A DNA stretch of 64,000 nt from contig QLIY01000088.1 of NCBI GenBank assembly GCA_003260075.1, forward strand, positions 1 through 64,000, read 5' to 3'. The notes under the pieces were generated by a model. The model made no database searches, had not been told where the DNA came from, and worked only from the letters and a program-made list of their open reading frames with translations. Positions 24,797 to 37,016 of this stretch are shown here, one piece after another (within the stretch, counting starts at the first letter, position 1; each line of letters opens with the position of its first letter). Source of the stretch: Phallusia mammillata. Its lineage: Eukaryota > Chordata > Ascidiacea > Phlebobranchia > Ascidiidae. The position numbers and the translations under genes were made by a program.

Positions 24797-25335
24797 CACT
24801 TACTTAATATCAATGCCTTGGGGCACTTATGCTTATTTACTTAACTTTAAAAAACTATATTTCGTACAAAACTCTTCCCTAAACAAATACTAAAAGTTAA
24901 GTCAGATATAGTTACTTTTATAATTGCACCATGAAAGAAATGAAATAATTTAGTTGTGTTTAACCAATTGCATTTATATGGCATCAATACTCTTGAACTA
25001 ATTGCAAAACATCATAAAATTACATAGATTTGCAAATGAGTGATTGGTTTCAACTCAATTCGCTATCATATATTTGACATACCAGCTTTTTCAACTAGAG
25101 ATGGAAATAATACCACAAGTATCTAAACACCCGATGCATTATCTATTGCATTCCAAATACCAAACAAACTTGTGAAATGGGCTTCAAAGGGAATGTCACC
25201 TTGAAATTTGAAACTATTTAGCCTAATATTTACAAATAACATGATATTTGTACTGGGTTGACACTCAAAACAGTATTTTAGGTATTTACTATATTACATC
25301 AAGGTACCCAACTTAAGACCAGAGTGAAGCTGGTC

Positions 25336-25503
25336 AGCAATCGCAATTGCGCTAAAACTAAAAAAGATACGATACTGAAATTTTGACACAATATTCTACG
25401 CTTTTAAAGAAAGTTTGTGCGCTGAAAAGCTTTAAAAGCGTAAAATATTGTCTCATAATTTTAGAATCGTATCTTTTTTATATTTAGTTCAATTGCGATT
25501 GCT
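25336..25503. mobile_element. Palindromic foldback MITE (168 bp)
   Basis: Arms of roughly 65-70 bases are inverted copies (AGCAATCGCAATTG at the left, CAATTGCGATTGCT at the right, with AAAAAAGATACGAT and ATCGTATCTTTTTT inside). Typical miniature inverted-repeat element. No clear target duplication is seen. Confidence 0.65.
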
Positions 25504-26899
25504 TATGCATACTAAACGACTATTGTCTTTAATCCGTTTGCTGTAAAAACTTAAAAGTTTATAACATCTGTTTCACTTAAACGTCGAACACGTTTTCTTA
25601 ACAGATTCTAAACAGCACGCTAAACACTCAACTGATTTGCTTAACCCGAAATACCAACACTTCGTTGGTTGAACTTACAATTAATTTTGCAAACTAAAAA
25701 TGTAAAACCTAGGGGTGAGGTAGTCTTAACGAAACTTGTGCACCAATGAATTGTTTCGGTTATCTATTTTACACTTGATTACATTAAATAATAAAAATTT
25801 GAGTCCAGTAGCAGTAAAGTTAAGGAATTGTAACAATATTTCCAAATCTGTCGCCTTTCTTTGTTTTCTTTGAAAACCTTTTACAGACGCGGATGTAAAA
25901 CCGGTGTTTCCCCGGTAGTAATACAGTTCTTTCGTTTTCTATTTCCTCAGACAATAGAGCAATATAATTATTTGCATGTAAAGTTTGTTTCGCGAAGAAG
26001 CTTAGTAGGTGTTCAACAGAATGTTTACACTCGGCCTGGGTCTCTAGACGCACGATTAGGTATCGCCGACAGCTGTTAGATAAGTAGGCTATTGGTTTCT
26101 AAGGTCAAAGTTCCAATAAATATCACACGAAAGACGAAACTGCGTCGGCGTGTAGACCGTGGCGAAAACCTTTGCCCTCCAAACTTTTCAGACTTTTCAG
26201 TTTTAAGAAAAATTTGTAGTGATCTTGTCGGAAGAACACGTTTCAAACGTTATTGATAAAAAACTAGACGCAGGAAAAAGTTATGTAAATTTGAACCTAC
26301 GTCGCTCTGTGTTGCCTCGAAATTTGCTTTTCAGAATCTTTTGTACTGATTAAAAGCTGGCGAAAAACAACAATCAATAGAATAATTGACCCTTTTCTTT
26401 TCGTTAGTTACAAAAGGAAAACAAAAATTGTTAATGGTTTCGATTCGTAGGCTACCGTTTGAAGCGAGTTTGGTGCATCACTGGCGGCATGCAAATTAAC
26501 GCCGATTATTTCCACGCGTGAAAAATCTAGCTTGAGTTGAAATTTTAGTTTTGTACGCGGACCTGAAATGATGACCGGGCCCGAAAGTGCAAGGCCAAAA
26601 CCTGGACCCAACTCGAAAACTTTAAAGCAGCTTAAGAGTTTAACTACGGTTGCATATACGTAAAATCATAATCTAGTGTAATGTGTGCACACGCTGCTCT
26701 ACAGTAGACTGCGCTGCAACCGGCCTACAAATGCTAAAATTCTTTTCCGCGCCGTGTCGCTTTGAGATAGTTACAACACCGGCTCAAACTGTTCAATACA
26801 CTGTTATTCGCGGAAGGTTATATTTTCCGGTTTACGTCGAATTTGGGCCCCAGTTTCGGAACCGCATACAACTATGTGTAGAGCTCGGGAAGGTTGTCA

Positions 26900-26993
<94 letters not shown>
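26900..26993. repeat. 94-base G tract
   Basis: Uninterrupted run of 94 G in the intergenic region. It could form quadruplex DNA if real, but homopolymers of this size are also typical of sequencing or gap-filling error. It has no duplicated flanks, unlike the 9-12-base G runs elsewhere. Confidence 0.9.
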
Positions 26994-26994
<1 letters not shown>

Positions 26995-27054
26995 GTTCAA
27001 AATGATGTGGCGACATATATAACCGAGCTGAATTTGTTAATGAAATCTCATTAG

Positions 27055-27365
27055 TACAAGCCCGAAACTAGGCCCGAACCCGAATCGTTTCTGAGAAGCC
27101 CGTTTAGACCCGAAAGTTTGATTAACATGTCTATACATTGAAGCCTCAGGAAAGACCAAGACAACACACACAATAGACAATTGGTTTTTAACAAGGCGTT
27201 TTAGGGCTGTTTGACATTAGGTCAGATGCAGCAACTAGCTCACTTGGCTAGATAAATCTATTCATAAAAATACTGGCACAGAGTTTAAAGTCAGGCCCGA
27301 AACAGGCCCGTTTTTATGAAGAAACCTAAGCCCGAACCCGAACCCGGCCGACTTACAACTCTGGC
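27055..27365. repeat. GCCCGA-rich dispersed repeat (best copy)
   Basis: Begins near AGTACAAGCCCGAAACTAGG and ends AACCCGGCCGACTTACAACTC. It has many GCCCGAA/CCCGAAC words. The end motif is shared with other copies in the window (for example 8085-8106). Probably a non-autonomous transposon family. The superfamily is not assigned. Confidence 0.55.
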
Positions 27366-28734
27366 GTCTTTATGTAAATAAAATTAGGTGAGAAAACTCT
27401 TTTTGCACGCACATGTTTAGGCGAGTTTCTAAATCTAAACAAAGTGTTTGAAACAGCGTTTTAGCGAAAAACAAATCCGCACGGTAGCGCTAACAAACAA
27501 AGGAAATAACTAAGATGTACAGTACAAGACATAACAAAGAATACATTTTTGGTACTCCCTGTTGAGGAGTTGTTTTTAGTTTGGGGTAATATTATTTCAT
27601 AATTTATTCGACAGAAATACCTAATTCTTGATAAAGTTCTTATATTTCCAATAGTTCAATATTTTCTTTCAAAGTGACATTTCATTTTTTTAATGTTTCG
27701 TGGTTACAGCATAAATGCTGGTAACGTCTGTGGGAAATGTTAAAAAGCAACATAAATCGATTATTTTTGCAAGCCGTCTCGCAATTTTACATAGCGTCGT
27801 GAAACAAATGGAACTGTTGCTGGAAGCATCAAGCGAACAACGACAAAAGTCTCACCAAATTCCCTTAATTGGCACTGTTCGACAATTTTAATTGATTTGT
27901 GATTTCAGCAGGTCGATATTCTGTTGACATGACGCAATTTCTGAAACGCCCTTGTCAAACCAGCAGAAGGCCAGCAGTTTCCACAAGGCGCCAAAACCTT
28001 TGTGATGTCATAAATAGTCGTTGTGGGACAATTTTAGATTATTACACAACCAACATGATTATGTCATTCATGTGGCGTTACATTATTCACAAGGCGCTTA
28101 AAATAGTTGCGGTATTATGAAGCGCATGTTAATATCAGCTTTTCAATGTTAACCTGTTAGAACTAACTAAAGTGCACAGACTTTCCTGCGGTCATTACAT
28201 GTGACCTGTCGGCCGCTAGTTGGGAAAATCTTCGCAACCAAGTCTTCAGCAGTGTGAGAGTTGTTGATGAGCAGTGCAAACGAGCGTTCTTTCCCCCCTG
28301 CTAATTGCCACACTCAGTAAGGTTCAGTTGAAGGCAGACAGAATATATGGAGCATACACATACTAAAGCTGAAAGTGCAGTTCAAACAGTAGCTAGTTTT
28401 TAAAAATTTACGCAGGGTATTATATCTTAGTTGAACGTATTAGCAAAAAGGATAGAACCCATGTACAGGATTTCCAAAGACACTGAAGAAGAGATTGTAT
28501 AAATTTGGAAATATGTGAGAACAACACAATGGTTTATGTATTAAACAGGTTCAAATTTAGGCAAAGTGATTCAGTATGAATTTGGTCAAGTTATTTTTAG
28601 TGAAGTTAAATGGTTGTCAATCCACAAGACACTATCTTTTGAACGTCGCTTTAGCTTTGAACGCAGCCTGTTTGGTCGTCTTATCTCGCGGCCCCTTTTA
28701 CCCTTTCTACACGGCAGATGCCACGCGTCTTCGG

Positions 28735-28778
28735 TTTAAATAGACACAGACAGGTGTCAGGCGCGGCTCTTGACGTCA
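28735..28778 (+). promoter_or_regulatory. Promoter-like cluster: TATA-like, E-box and full CRE
   Basis: TTTAAATAG (28735-28743), CAGGTG E-box (28751-28756) and a perfect palindromic CRE TGACGTCA (28771-28778) fall within 45 bases, in a GC-richer patch 1.3 kb upstream of the Kir coding start exon. A 5' non-coding Kir exon spliced to the acceptor at 30075 would fit, for example a donor near 28873 (AGGAG|GTAACG). The motifs are seen. The promoter role is inference. Confidence 0.35.
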
Positions 28779-30075
28779 CGGAACTTGCGCAAACGCTTTT
28801 CACACTCAACGGATTATCAGTTACGAACACAGGTACGAAAATGCTCAGGGTTCTCCAGACGATTCGATAGGAGGTAACGGGGTGACAGAGCGTTAAAAAT
28901 CAAAGTGACATCTAGTCCGCAGTTACGCAGCTAACGTAAGTAGAGGAAGGGAACAACTTTGGCAACGCCTTTACTTGCAAAGCATATGCATCCTAGCTAT
29001 CGATCGCTATCGTAGGAAAAGCATTATCGACGTGTAAGTCTCTGTAGCGCTAAGGGCTAGTCTCGGACTAACTGTAAGGAGGCCCACACAAGTCTTTACT
29101 TGGCTTTAAAGTTCAAAAAAGCCTAAATGTGCTTCATTCAGAAATACCCAACCTTGGGGTTTCTAATCCAGCAAGCTTAGCAAGGCAGGCAATGCGCGAA
29201 AGGTATATTCCGTTTGGAAAGATACAACGTTGAAGATAGTGTATGTCTTGCAGCTTTAAAAAAGAAAAAGAAAAACAGTTACCTTAAGTTAGTGTAGTAA
29301 TCTATATAAAGCTCGTCTTCTTATTTAACTGTGGACTTGCTAATGAGTTGTGCTTATTTAAAACAAAAATATTTTACCATTCTCAAAATAATGCGCCGCT
29401 GGAATATCCGTTCTCATGTTAAAATTCACCCGAATCGTAGACGATAATGATAAACTTCTTATTCTTCTCTGGGAGAGAATTAAGGTTTTGTGAAGTTCTA
29501 GTCAGTTAAGTGCAAAGAGTTGTTAACTAACTTACTGAGTTTAACTTTGCAAGGTTAAAAAAAATGTTTTTTAGGGTGTGAACTGGCAATTCCCTTATTG
29601 GCGATTCAATTTCGCGGGGTCATATTTATTTTTAACCGTGGGTCAAATTAATAATGTATGCATAACGATGCTTACTGTTTTGAATCTTGCATAATAAAGG
29701 CTATCGGGTCGTCCCCTACGGTGTAATTACGATTCTTAAGAGCGTCTTTCGGTCGACAACGTGGGTATATCAGCTGCATATATTATTTAACACCACCTTT
29801 CCTGATGTTGGCCACACCATGTTAAGGACGTCGACTTTAGATCTAACAGAATTTAAAGGTTACTAAAATATTCTGAAAATAATAAAGTTAATTATTTTAA
29901 ATCGCATTTAGTTTCAATTTTTGGTACTCTCAAAAGCATTGCAAGAATTTCAGATACAATGACTGATGTTTGAGCCCGATTTCTTGTCACGTTTTTAACA
30001 CTTATTTGTCCTTTATCAGGTCTGTATCAGTTGTTACGCTATTTTTACCCCGTCTAATACATTTTTTCGTTGCAG

Positions 30076-30470
30076 AGCATACGCCCGCCCATAGGAATTA
30101 AGGTGTATCGGTTGTATTAAAAAGTTCTAGTCTACATTCGCTGATGCTCAACCAACCAAATGCTGCTGTCGATAGCAAAGAAAGTTTTTCAACACCCCAG
30201 AACGGACCCCTAACTAACCAAATGGATTGTATAGAGAAAGGAAATACCCCTATCACCCTGTCTATCCCTGGGACCCCGAACCCATTGAGCACCCGGCGCG
30301 CCTCGGGGGTCCAAATGTCGGCTAAGCTCGCTGCATTGAGGGGCGACAACGTTGCCCCCCGAGAGGAAGCGACGTTTAGCGGCGAACGCCCGAAAAATCA
30401 CAAGAAAGAAAAGAATAAAAAGCAAGAAGTTCGCTTCATGCAGAAGAACGGACGATGCAACATAAAACAG
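30076..30470 (+). CDS. KCNJ: Kir exon 1: 5' leader and cytoplasmic N-terminus
   Basis: Opens after TTTTTCGTTGCAG with 68 bases of leader and then the ATG at 30144. It encodes 109 residues, including a lysine-rich stretch ([10 protein letters not shown]) just before [10 protein letters not shown]. The donor is CAG|GTGAGA, phase 0. The acceptor so near the start codon suits an upstream UTR exon or spliced-leader addition. Confidence 0.85.
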
Positions 30471-33400
30471 GTGAGAATGTTTTTTGCACAACAGAATAAT
30501 AAAGATAAGCTGTTGCTACCAACAATAACTGCTCTTTCAGCACAGAGCATTGATTGTAAGAACAATATAGCTTAACGATTTTGTGCCTCACCCCTTTGAA
30601 TATTGGCAGCCAATAGGTGTCTAGTACGTAGGACAGAAAGACTTATAATGTCCACTTTTTTACCATATCTTTATTCATATGTTATGTCACGTACCAAAAC
30701 TCACATCCACACAAAAATTGAATAGCACTTCGAGCTGACCGCGAAACAAAAAATGTTAGTTTTTGCTAATTCACAATCAAAGTTAAGACTGAGAATTTGT
30801 AAGATAAACGTACACGTGTCCAGTTTATATCAAAACAGATAACATTTCCTTACAAAAAGCACAACAATAGTTTGTTACTAATTGTGTAACATCGTGTGGA
30901 AAAGACCACAGAACAAACCCAACTAGCCCATATCAAAGCGAAACTTGAATTTAAATCATTCAATGCCTGTGTTTCATGTTGTGCCGCACGGGCATTGATC
31001 GGCTATACTGGGTCGTCTTGGGTAAGCATCTTACGATAATGGCAAGTTATCTGTCTGCACGCAAAATGCAATTTGTTTGCAGCTGTGCTCATGGGGCACT
31101 TGTGGTCTAAACTTTTTGATTAGGACATGCAAACTATGTTCACCGCAAAAAGCGACGTCAAAAGTCGAAACTGCAGGTTATTGCCTTTTGTAAAACATCT
31201 AAATCTAGGATAAACAAAAAAGTGTTTTATTTTTAATTTTTGCGTTATGAATGATAAAAATATTTTATCCATTTTAGGCCAATCAAAAGAAGCGTGTATG
31301 TTCATTTTGTTGTGGTATGCTTAGATTTGCTCCCACGTTTCAGTCACATTATGGCATTAACATTCGTGCAAAAGCAAATATCTCAAAACATTCTTGAGCT
31401 AAAATATCCCTTATAAATATTATGAAAGAAAGTTGCCACCTTTATGAATTATGCATGGTACAATTATATAGTTTGTCGCACTTTTATTTACATCAGCCTG
31501 ACTAAATCCATTAGCATTGGCATAGCTGTGTAGCCAAGTCAAACAACTCAGGCCGTTGAAATATACTGTGCAACGCGTGGTAACAGGTGATAGTCTGTTG
31601 TTCGATGCCGCCAAGGCGCGCCCAATTTGCCTGTACGCGTCAAGAGTAAGTGTAAATTTATTTAATAACCTTTGAAGGCATGGGGCCATTACATGACAAA
31701 AAAGATGTAAAGATGCATGACTTTTCAGTCTGTCACTTCCAACAAACTGGAGTGCCGTAATACCTATAAGGTTTATATCTTATCTCATCAGCTGCACTGA
31801 TAATAATGACTTACATGCAAACAAGCTATATTGATATGCAATGCTACATGGTCACTTGAAGTTTAAACTCAGTCGAATGAATGAACAAAATTTAGGTTTA
31901 TTAAGTTTATTGTTTTGTTTAGTTTCGGTTCATGCAAACTGTAAACTATACTTGGAGTAAAAGTGACGACATCTTCGTATTTTGATGTTTTCTACTTGGT
32001 ACAAAACAGAAACCTTAAATTTTTTTAAAAATGTCCCATTACCACGTTATACCAACATGCTTTTACTACTAACTAGTTTTTACTACTAACTAGTTTTTAC
32101 TACGATTACTGATTAAAAATTAGTTCCTCTGCAGATTGGTCCAGCCCAGAGGTCTAAGCGGGCCTAAAGATGGGTCCCCAGACCCGGTCTAAGCCTCAAA
32201 CCCAGTCCGAACCCATACCTTTATCAAGTTAAGCCCGAATTTGGCCCAAAAGTAAGATTGATCAAATTGTACCCAGTCTGAATGAAGGCCGGTTTATTTA
32301 AACCAGACCCAAACCCTACCAGAAGAGCCTGGTACGACTTACAGCTAGACAATAGCCCATAAAACTTATCATAGATTGCAACAACCTCCATTACATATAT
32401 TAATACCACTATGTTTTTTGCCCTGCTCAGGATAGCGGTGAAATACACAGACGGTATCTACGTGACATTTTTACAACGTTGGTGGACATGAGATGGAGAA
32501 GCAATCTGTTGTTTTTCATAAGCACGTATATCATCGCATGGTCGACGTTCGGGTTTCTCTGGTGGCTTGTTGCACTTAACCGGTAAGTTTATGATGCACA
32601 ATAGCTGGTTTGTCTTAGTTCTGGGACGGATAAATTTTAATAAAGAGGAGAACCTGCTTAACTGAAAAAAAGTTTTATATATTTTTTTTTTCAAGGTAAA
32701 GTTATACCTTCTAGCAAACGTTTTTAAGGACTTTAGAAAGGTTTCGTTAAAAATTTCATGAATCAATGTGTTTTACGTTCACGTGAAAGATTTTCGTAAG
32801 TCTATGACCACCTCACGACGCAACACTTATTAACTCCTTTTGCTATACATTTCAAAACATTTGATATCTAAACTGATTGAGTTTACTAGATTAACTATGG
32901 ACAATGGTTTAAAGTTGAAAATAAAAAAAGTAAACTTACATGTTTAAGGTCAAAGGCAGTAGTCCCCAACCTTTTTCGACGAATTCCTCCCTTAATTCTT
33001 TTTTCATTTCTCCCTAATATATATACTACATAGTAGATGCGAAACTAAACAAAGATTTGAAATGGGTTCTTTTATGAGATTCACAGGTCATATTTCCAGA
33101 ACTTAAGTGTATATTTACATACCAAATGTAAAAATTAAAGTAACGTGTCCGTGGACCAGTCCATTTCAAATAAGGATAGAAATAGCATCCACAACAAGCA
33201 TGTTGGCTTGAAATATTTTATTTAAATACATAATTTAATTTTAAGGAGAGATAACAGATAACAACAATTGACTAATGACTTGGATAAGCAAAAAAATATA
33301 TGCAACGTGCCCATTTCCAATTTAATCCAAAATAAAATTAACGTCCTGTGGACCACCCAAAAAGTCATTTTGGACCTCTGGTGGTCCATGGACCGCCAGT

Positions 33401-35693
33401 TGAGAACCACTGCTCTAGGGGTTAAGAACGGTAAGATTTATACAATTATTAGAATCACATTTTAAACTGGCCAGATATATTTCCTCTGGAGAAATTAATT
33501 GTTTATCCTTTATAAATGTACGTTGGTTCGATTTCACGAATCGATTTGCTGCATTTCAAAGCGTCGTGAAATAGTAATTTGAACGGGTTTGGTTAACGCA
33601 GTACAACCCAAGACGCATTGGCACTTTACGTGGCAATGCAGACTGATTTTTAATTCGGTCTTTAACCACCAACAAACATAAGTCAGCTTAAACATATACC
33701 GTATATCTCCATAAATGTATGTTAATTTTTACAATGAATTGTAACAAGGCTAAGACTCTGAAAGCAGTACAGACTTGATAGATCCATCTTTTATTTGTCA
33801 TTTGAGAAAGGTTAATAGTTCATCAATTTGTTACTGTATTTTGGCGATATCGTGCCCATTTTTTTGTTGAAAGTAAGAACCTATTTTAAGTGAGAAGTCA
33901 GGCTCGAATCACCCTCGTTTCCATTTAACTAAAGATCAAAACCGACCCTAAAACTCCAAATTGCTACTCTGCGTGGAACTTTAGAGTTGAGTTGAGTTTA
34001 TTTTCGCCGATTGAAGCAAATCGTAGCAGCACAATTGCGCTAAAATATTCACCCAGCCGGCTATTTTTTTTTCGGTTTTGTAACTTACCTTTGTTTAACC
34101 CTATTTGGTATCACCGGTTTCGCACGTAATAGGCAATATTTGTAAGATCAGCATAATTAGATACCTGTTTAAAATTTTTGCATTTGAAGGTTTTGAATTT
34201 GATTACGAGATGTTACGCGTACCATACATGTTTCAAATGTAATTATACCGGATTATCGCCTTGCTAATATTTCATAAGGCAGTTTCTTACCTAAGAAGTC
34301 AAGGAATTTGTGTAGGGGGTATTATGAAATTCAACCTGCTCATTAGGGAAATCTTTACACTATTCCGACTGTTGTGAATAATGTTTTGTTTGTTTTTTGT
34401 CTTACTCTTTAGTTTGGTTGGGTAACGGTTGAGAAACATATCAAAATGTGGACAAACAAGCAACAGTAAATTGGTCCGCCAAAATACTGTATTGAAAACA
34501 TACATAACATTTTTTTGGTGATAAGTGAAAATGGCACTACAAAAGTAAAAAATTGTAAGATTTCTTCTGATGTACACCATGATCTGAACTCCACTAGGGG
34601 TCAACTGGTAAATTTTTGTTATGACTATCTATTTTAATAGCACCCAATTAACAACACATATAAGGCAGCGCAAAGACTCATTGCCACACAATTATATAAG
34701 CATAGGAAATGCGAGAACACAAACCAAAAAAGTTTCGACTTTCTGAAATCGCTTGAACTTTATCATGGGGGGGGGGCAAGGCAGCGCAAAGAATCATTGC
34801 CACACAATTATATAGGCATAGGAAATGCGAGAACAAACCAAAAAAGTTTCGACTTTCTGAAATCGCTTGAACTTTATCATTTGACATATGTGGTAATGGT
34901 TCGTCCTGATATCAAAAGTTCACATGTTCTTACATTGATTTTTTTCTAGTAATTCCAGTCGAATCTCCCAGATCAGCGTCTAGCGAACACAATTTTAATC
35001 AGCAATGGCATGTAGCATGGCATGTAGGAAACAAGCCACATAGTAACAATATTGATTTCCATGCCGAATGCTAGGGATTATTGATTATAACCAAACGTCC
35101 AGCCGGCTCAAAACAACAATACTTGCTACGTGTTGCTTTGACAACGTACCCATCAGGTTGCTACCGTCTGCAACCTAGAAGAATCTCTATTTATGGTATG
35201 CCTCGTTTAAATTTAGATTCTTTACATGCCACTGCCACTTTGAGGTTTTGTGACAAAAAAGATGTACAAAAAATACCTTCCCAACAAAAAATGATGAATG
35301 GGAAATGGGACTTAAGCAGGGTTGCCATACCGTCCTTATTTCTAAGATTTGTCCTTATTAAGGACAGTGTCTTAGAAAAAGTTGTTGTCCTTGTTTTCTA
35401 AGAAATGTCTTCGCTTCTGACTTGAGTCCTTATTTGTAGTATCTTTAACAATAACAAAACCCTCAAAACCATGCTACAAGAAAGAAAACCTAGACTTGAG
35501 CTGCCGTAAAATCCGCAGTATTTTCTACGAACAAGGAGTTGCAGGAACAGAATGTTTTTGTTAAAAAATATCGCATGTGATATGCCATGGCTCGTATGAA
35601 GGCAAAGATTTGTTCAAAAATGCTTGTTTCGTTTTGTACAAAAAATTGATTTTTAAGCTTTCCTTATTCTAGATTGTTTTTGTGATAAAAAAA

Positions 35694-35757
<64 letters not shown>

Positions 35758-36977
35758 TTGTAACAGATGCAATGACCTGTTAACTCGTTCTGTAATCGAG
35801 TTACAAGTCAACGAAACGATCATGTCTGTTAATTATTCATGTTAGACGTAAGTTCAGATAACATATCTGTTATCGATGGCAGTACATATCCTGCTAAATT
35901 CGTTAAAAACGCACAAAACTGTTTTGCGTTTTTGTATGTGGTTAAAAACGCGTAAAGATAAGTCTGATGCAAGGAAAGACATCATGGGGGGGGGGTTTCC
36001 GATCTAAGTTATTTTTTCCCGTTGGTTCGTATAAAGTTGAAGGATTTACTTGTTACTATGGTAGGTTAGCAATAAAAAATGCCATTGTAACAGATGCAAT
36101 GACCTGTTAACTCTTTCTGTAATCGAGTTACAAGTCAACGAAACGATCATGTCTGTTAATTAGGGGGGGGGGTATTCGTTAGAGGTTAAAGAAGTTGTTC
36201 TTAACTTATTTGTAGTTACGGCTATTTAATTTATCAAATCTGTGGGCCCCACGTACAATTACGCTCACCAAGGTTGGGGGGGGGGGCATATCCTGCTAAA
36301 TTCGTTAAAAACACACAAAACTGTTTTGCGTTTTTGTAAGTGGTTAAAAACGCGTAAAGATAAGTCTGATGCAAGGAAAGACATCATCGGTTGTCATTCT
36401 CACGCTAACGCCAATTCATTATTTATGCGGCGTTTGACGTACAGGACAGTCGTATAGCACCCATTTACCATTCGTTAGAGGTTAAAGAAGTTGTTCTTAA
36501 CTTATTTGTAGTTTTTATTTAACAACTTATTTAACGGCTATTTTATAAATTTATCAAATCTGTGGGCCCCACGTACAATTACGCTCACCAAGGTTAAAGA
36601 TATGTTTTTAATTTTGCACATTGGAACCACTTTACGGGTCCCATGGGGTCTGCGAGCCCCTGGTTGGTAACCATTGGACTGAAGTGTTACCATACATTCA
36701 CCCAAACTTACGAAATAGTAGTGTTCGCATTTCGATTTTGTGTGATAAAACAAATCCTCAAAAAATGCGTTTCCACAAATTAAAACAATATAGCGGCGAC
36801 GTTTTGGCCAGAATATAACAAACGCGGACGAAATTGTTTTAATCAGGAGTAAAAATCATTTTTTCGTGAACTTATTTAAAAAAGATAGTATAAACAGCTT
36901 GTCTCATATGTAACATCCATTTCTGAACACTTTATTTGAACTTATTTGTGCCGCAATTTTACCAACTTTAGAACCTA

Positions 36978-37016
<39 letters not shown>

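Larger units (their letters stand above)
24797..30075. other. Head-to-head intergenic region between RANBP9-like and Kir genes
   Basis: 5.3 kb with no exon that I can support. Contents: a 168-bp palindromic element (25336-25503), GCCCGA-rich repeat copies (26560-26640, 27055-27365), a 94-base G tract (26900-26993), and a promoter-like cluster near 28.73-28.78 kb that may serve the Kir gene. A small minus-strand reading frame around 25.8-26.05 kb (77 codons) has no recognisable similarity. Confidence 0.5.

Noticed and set aside
25820-26079. Overlapping short frames on both strands upstream of the RANBP9-like gene
   Set aside because: Neither has a recognisable domain or convincing splice sites linking it to a neighbour.
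26683-27054. 123-codon frame with a long polyglycine run
   Set aside because: The glycine run is the translation of the G tract. The flanks show no similarity and include dispersed-repeat sequence.
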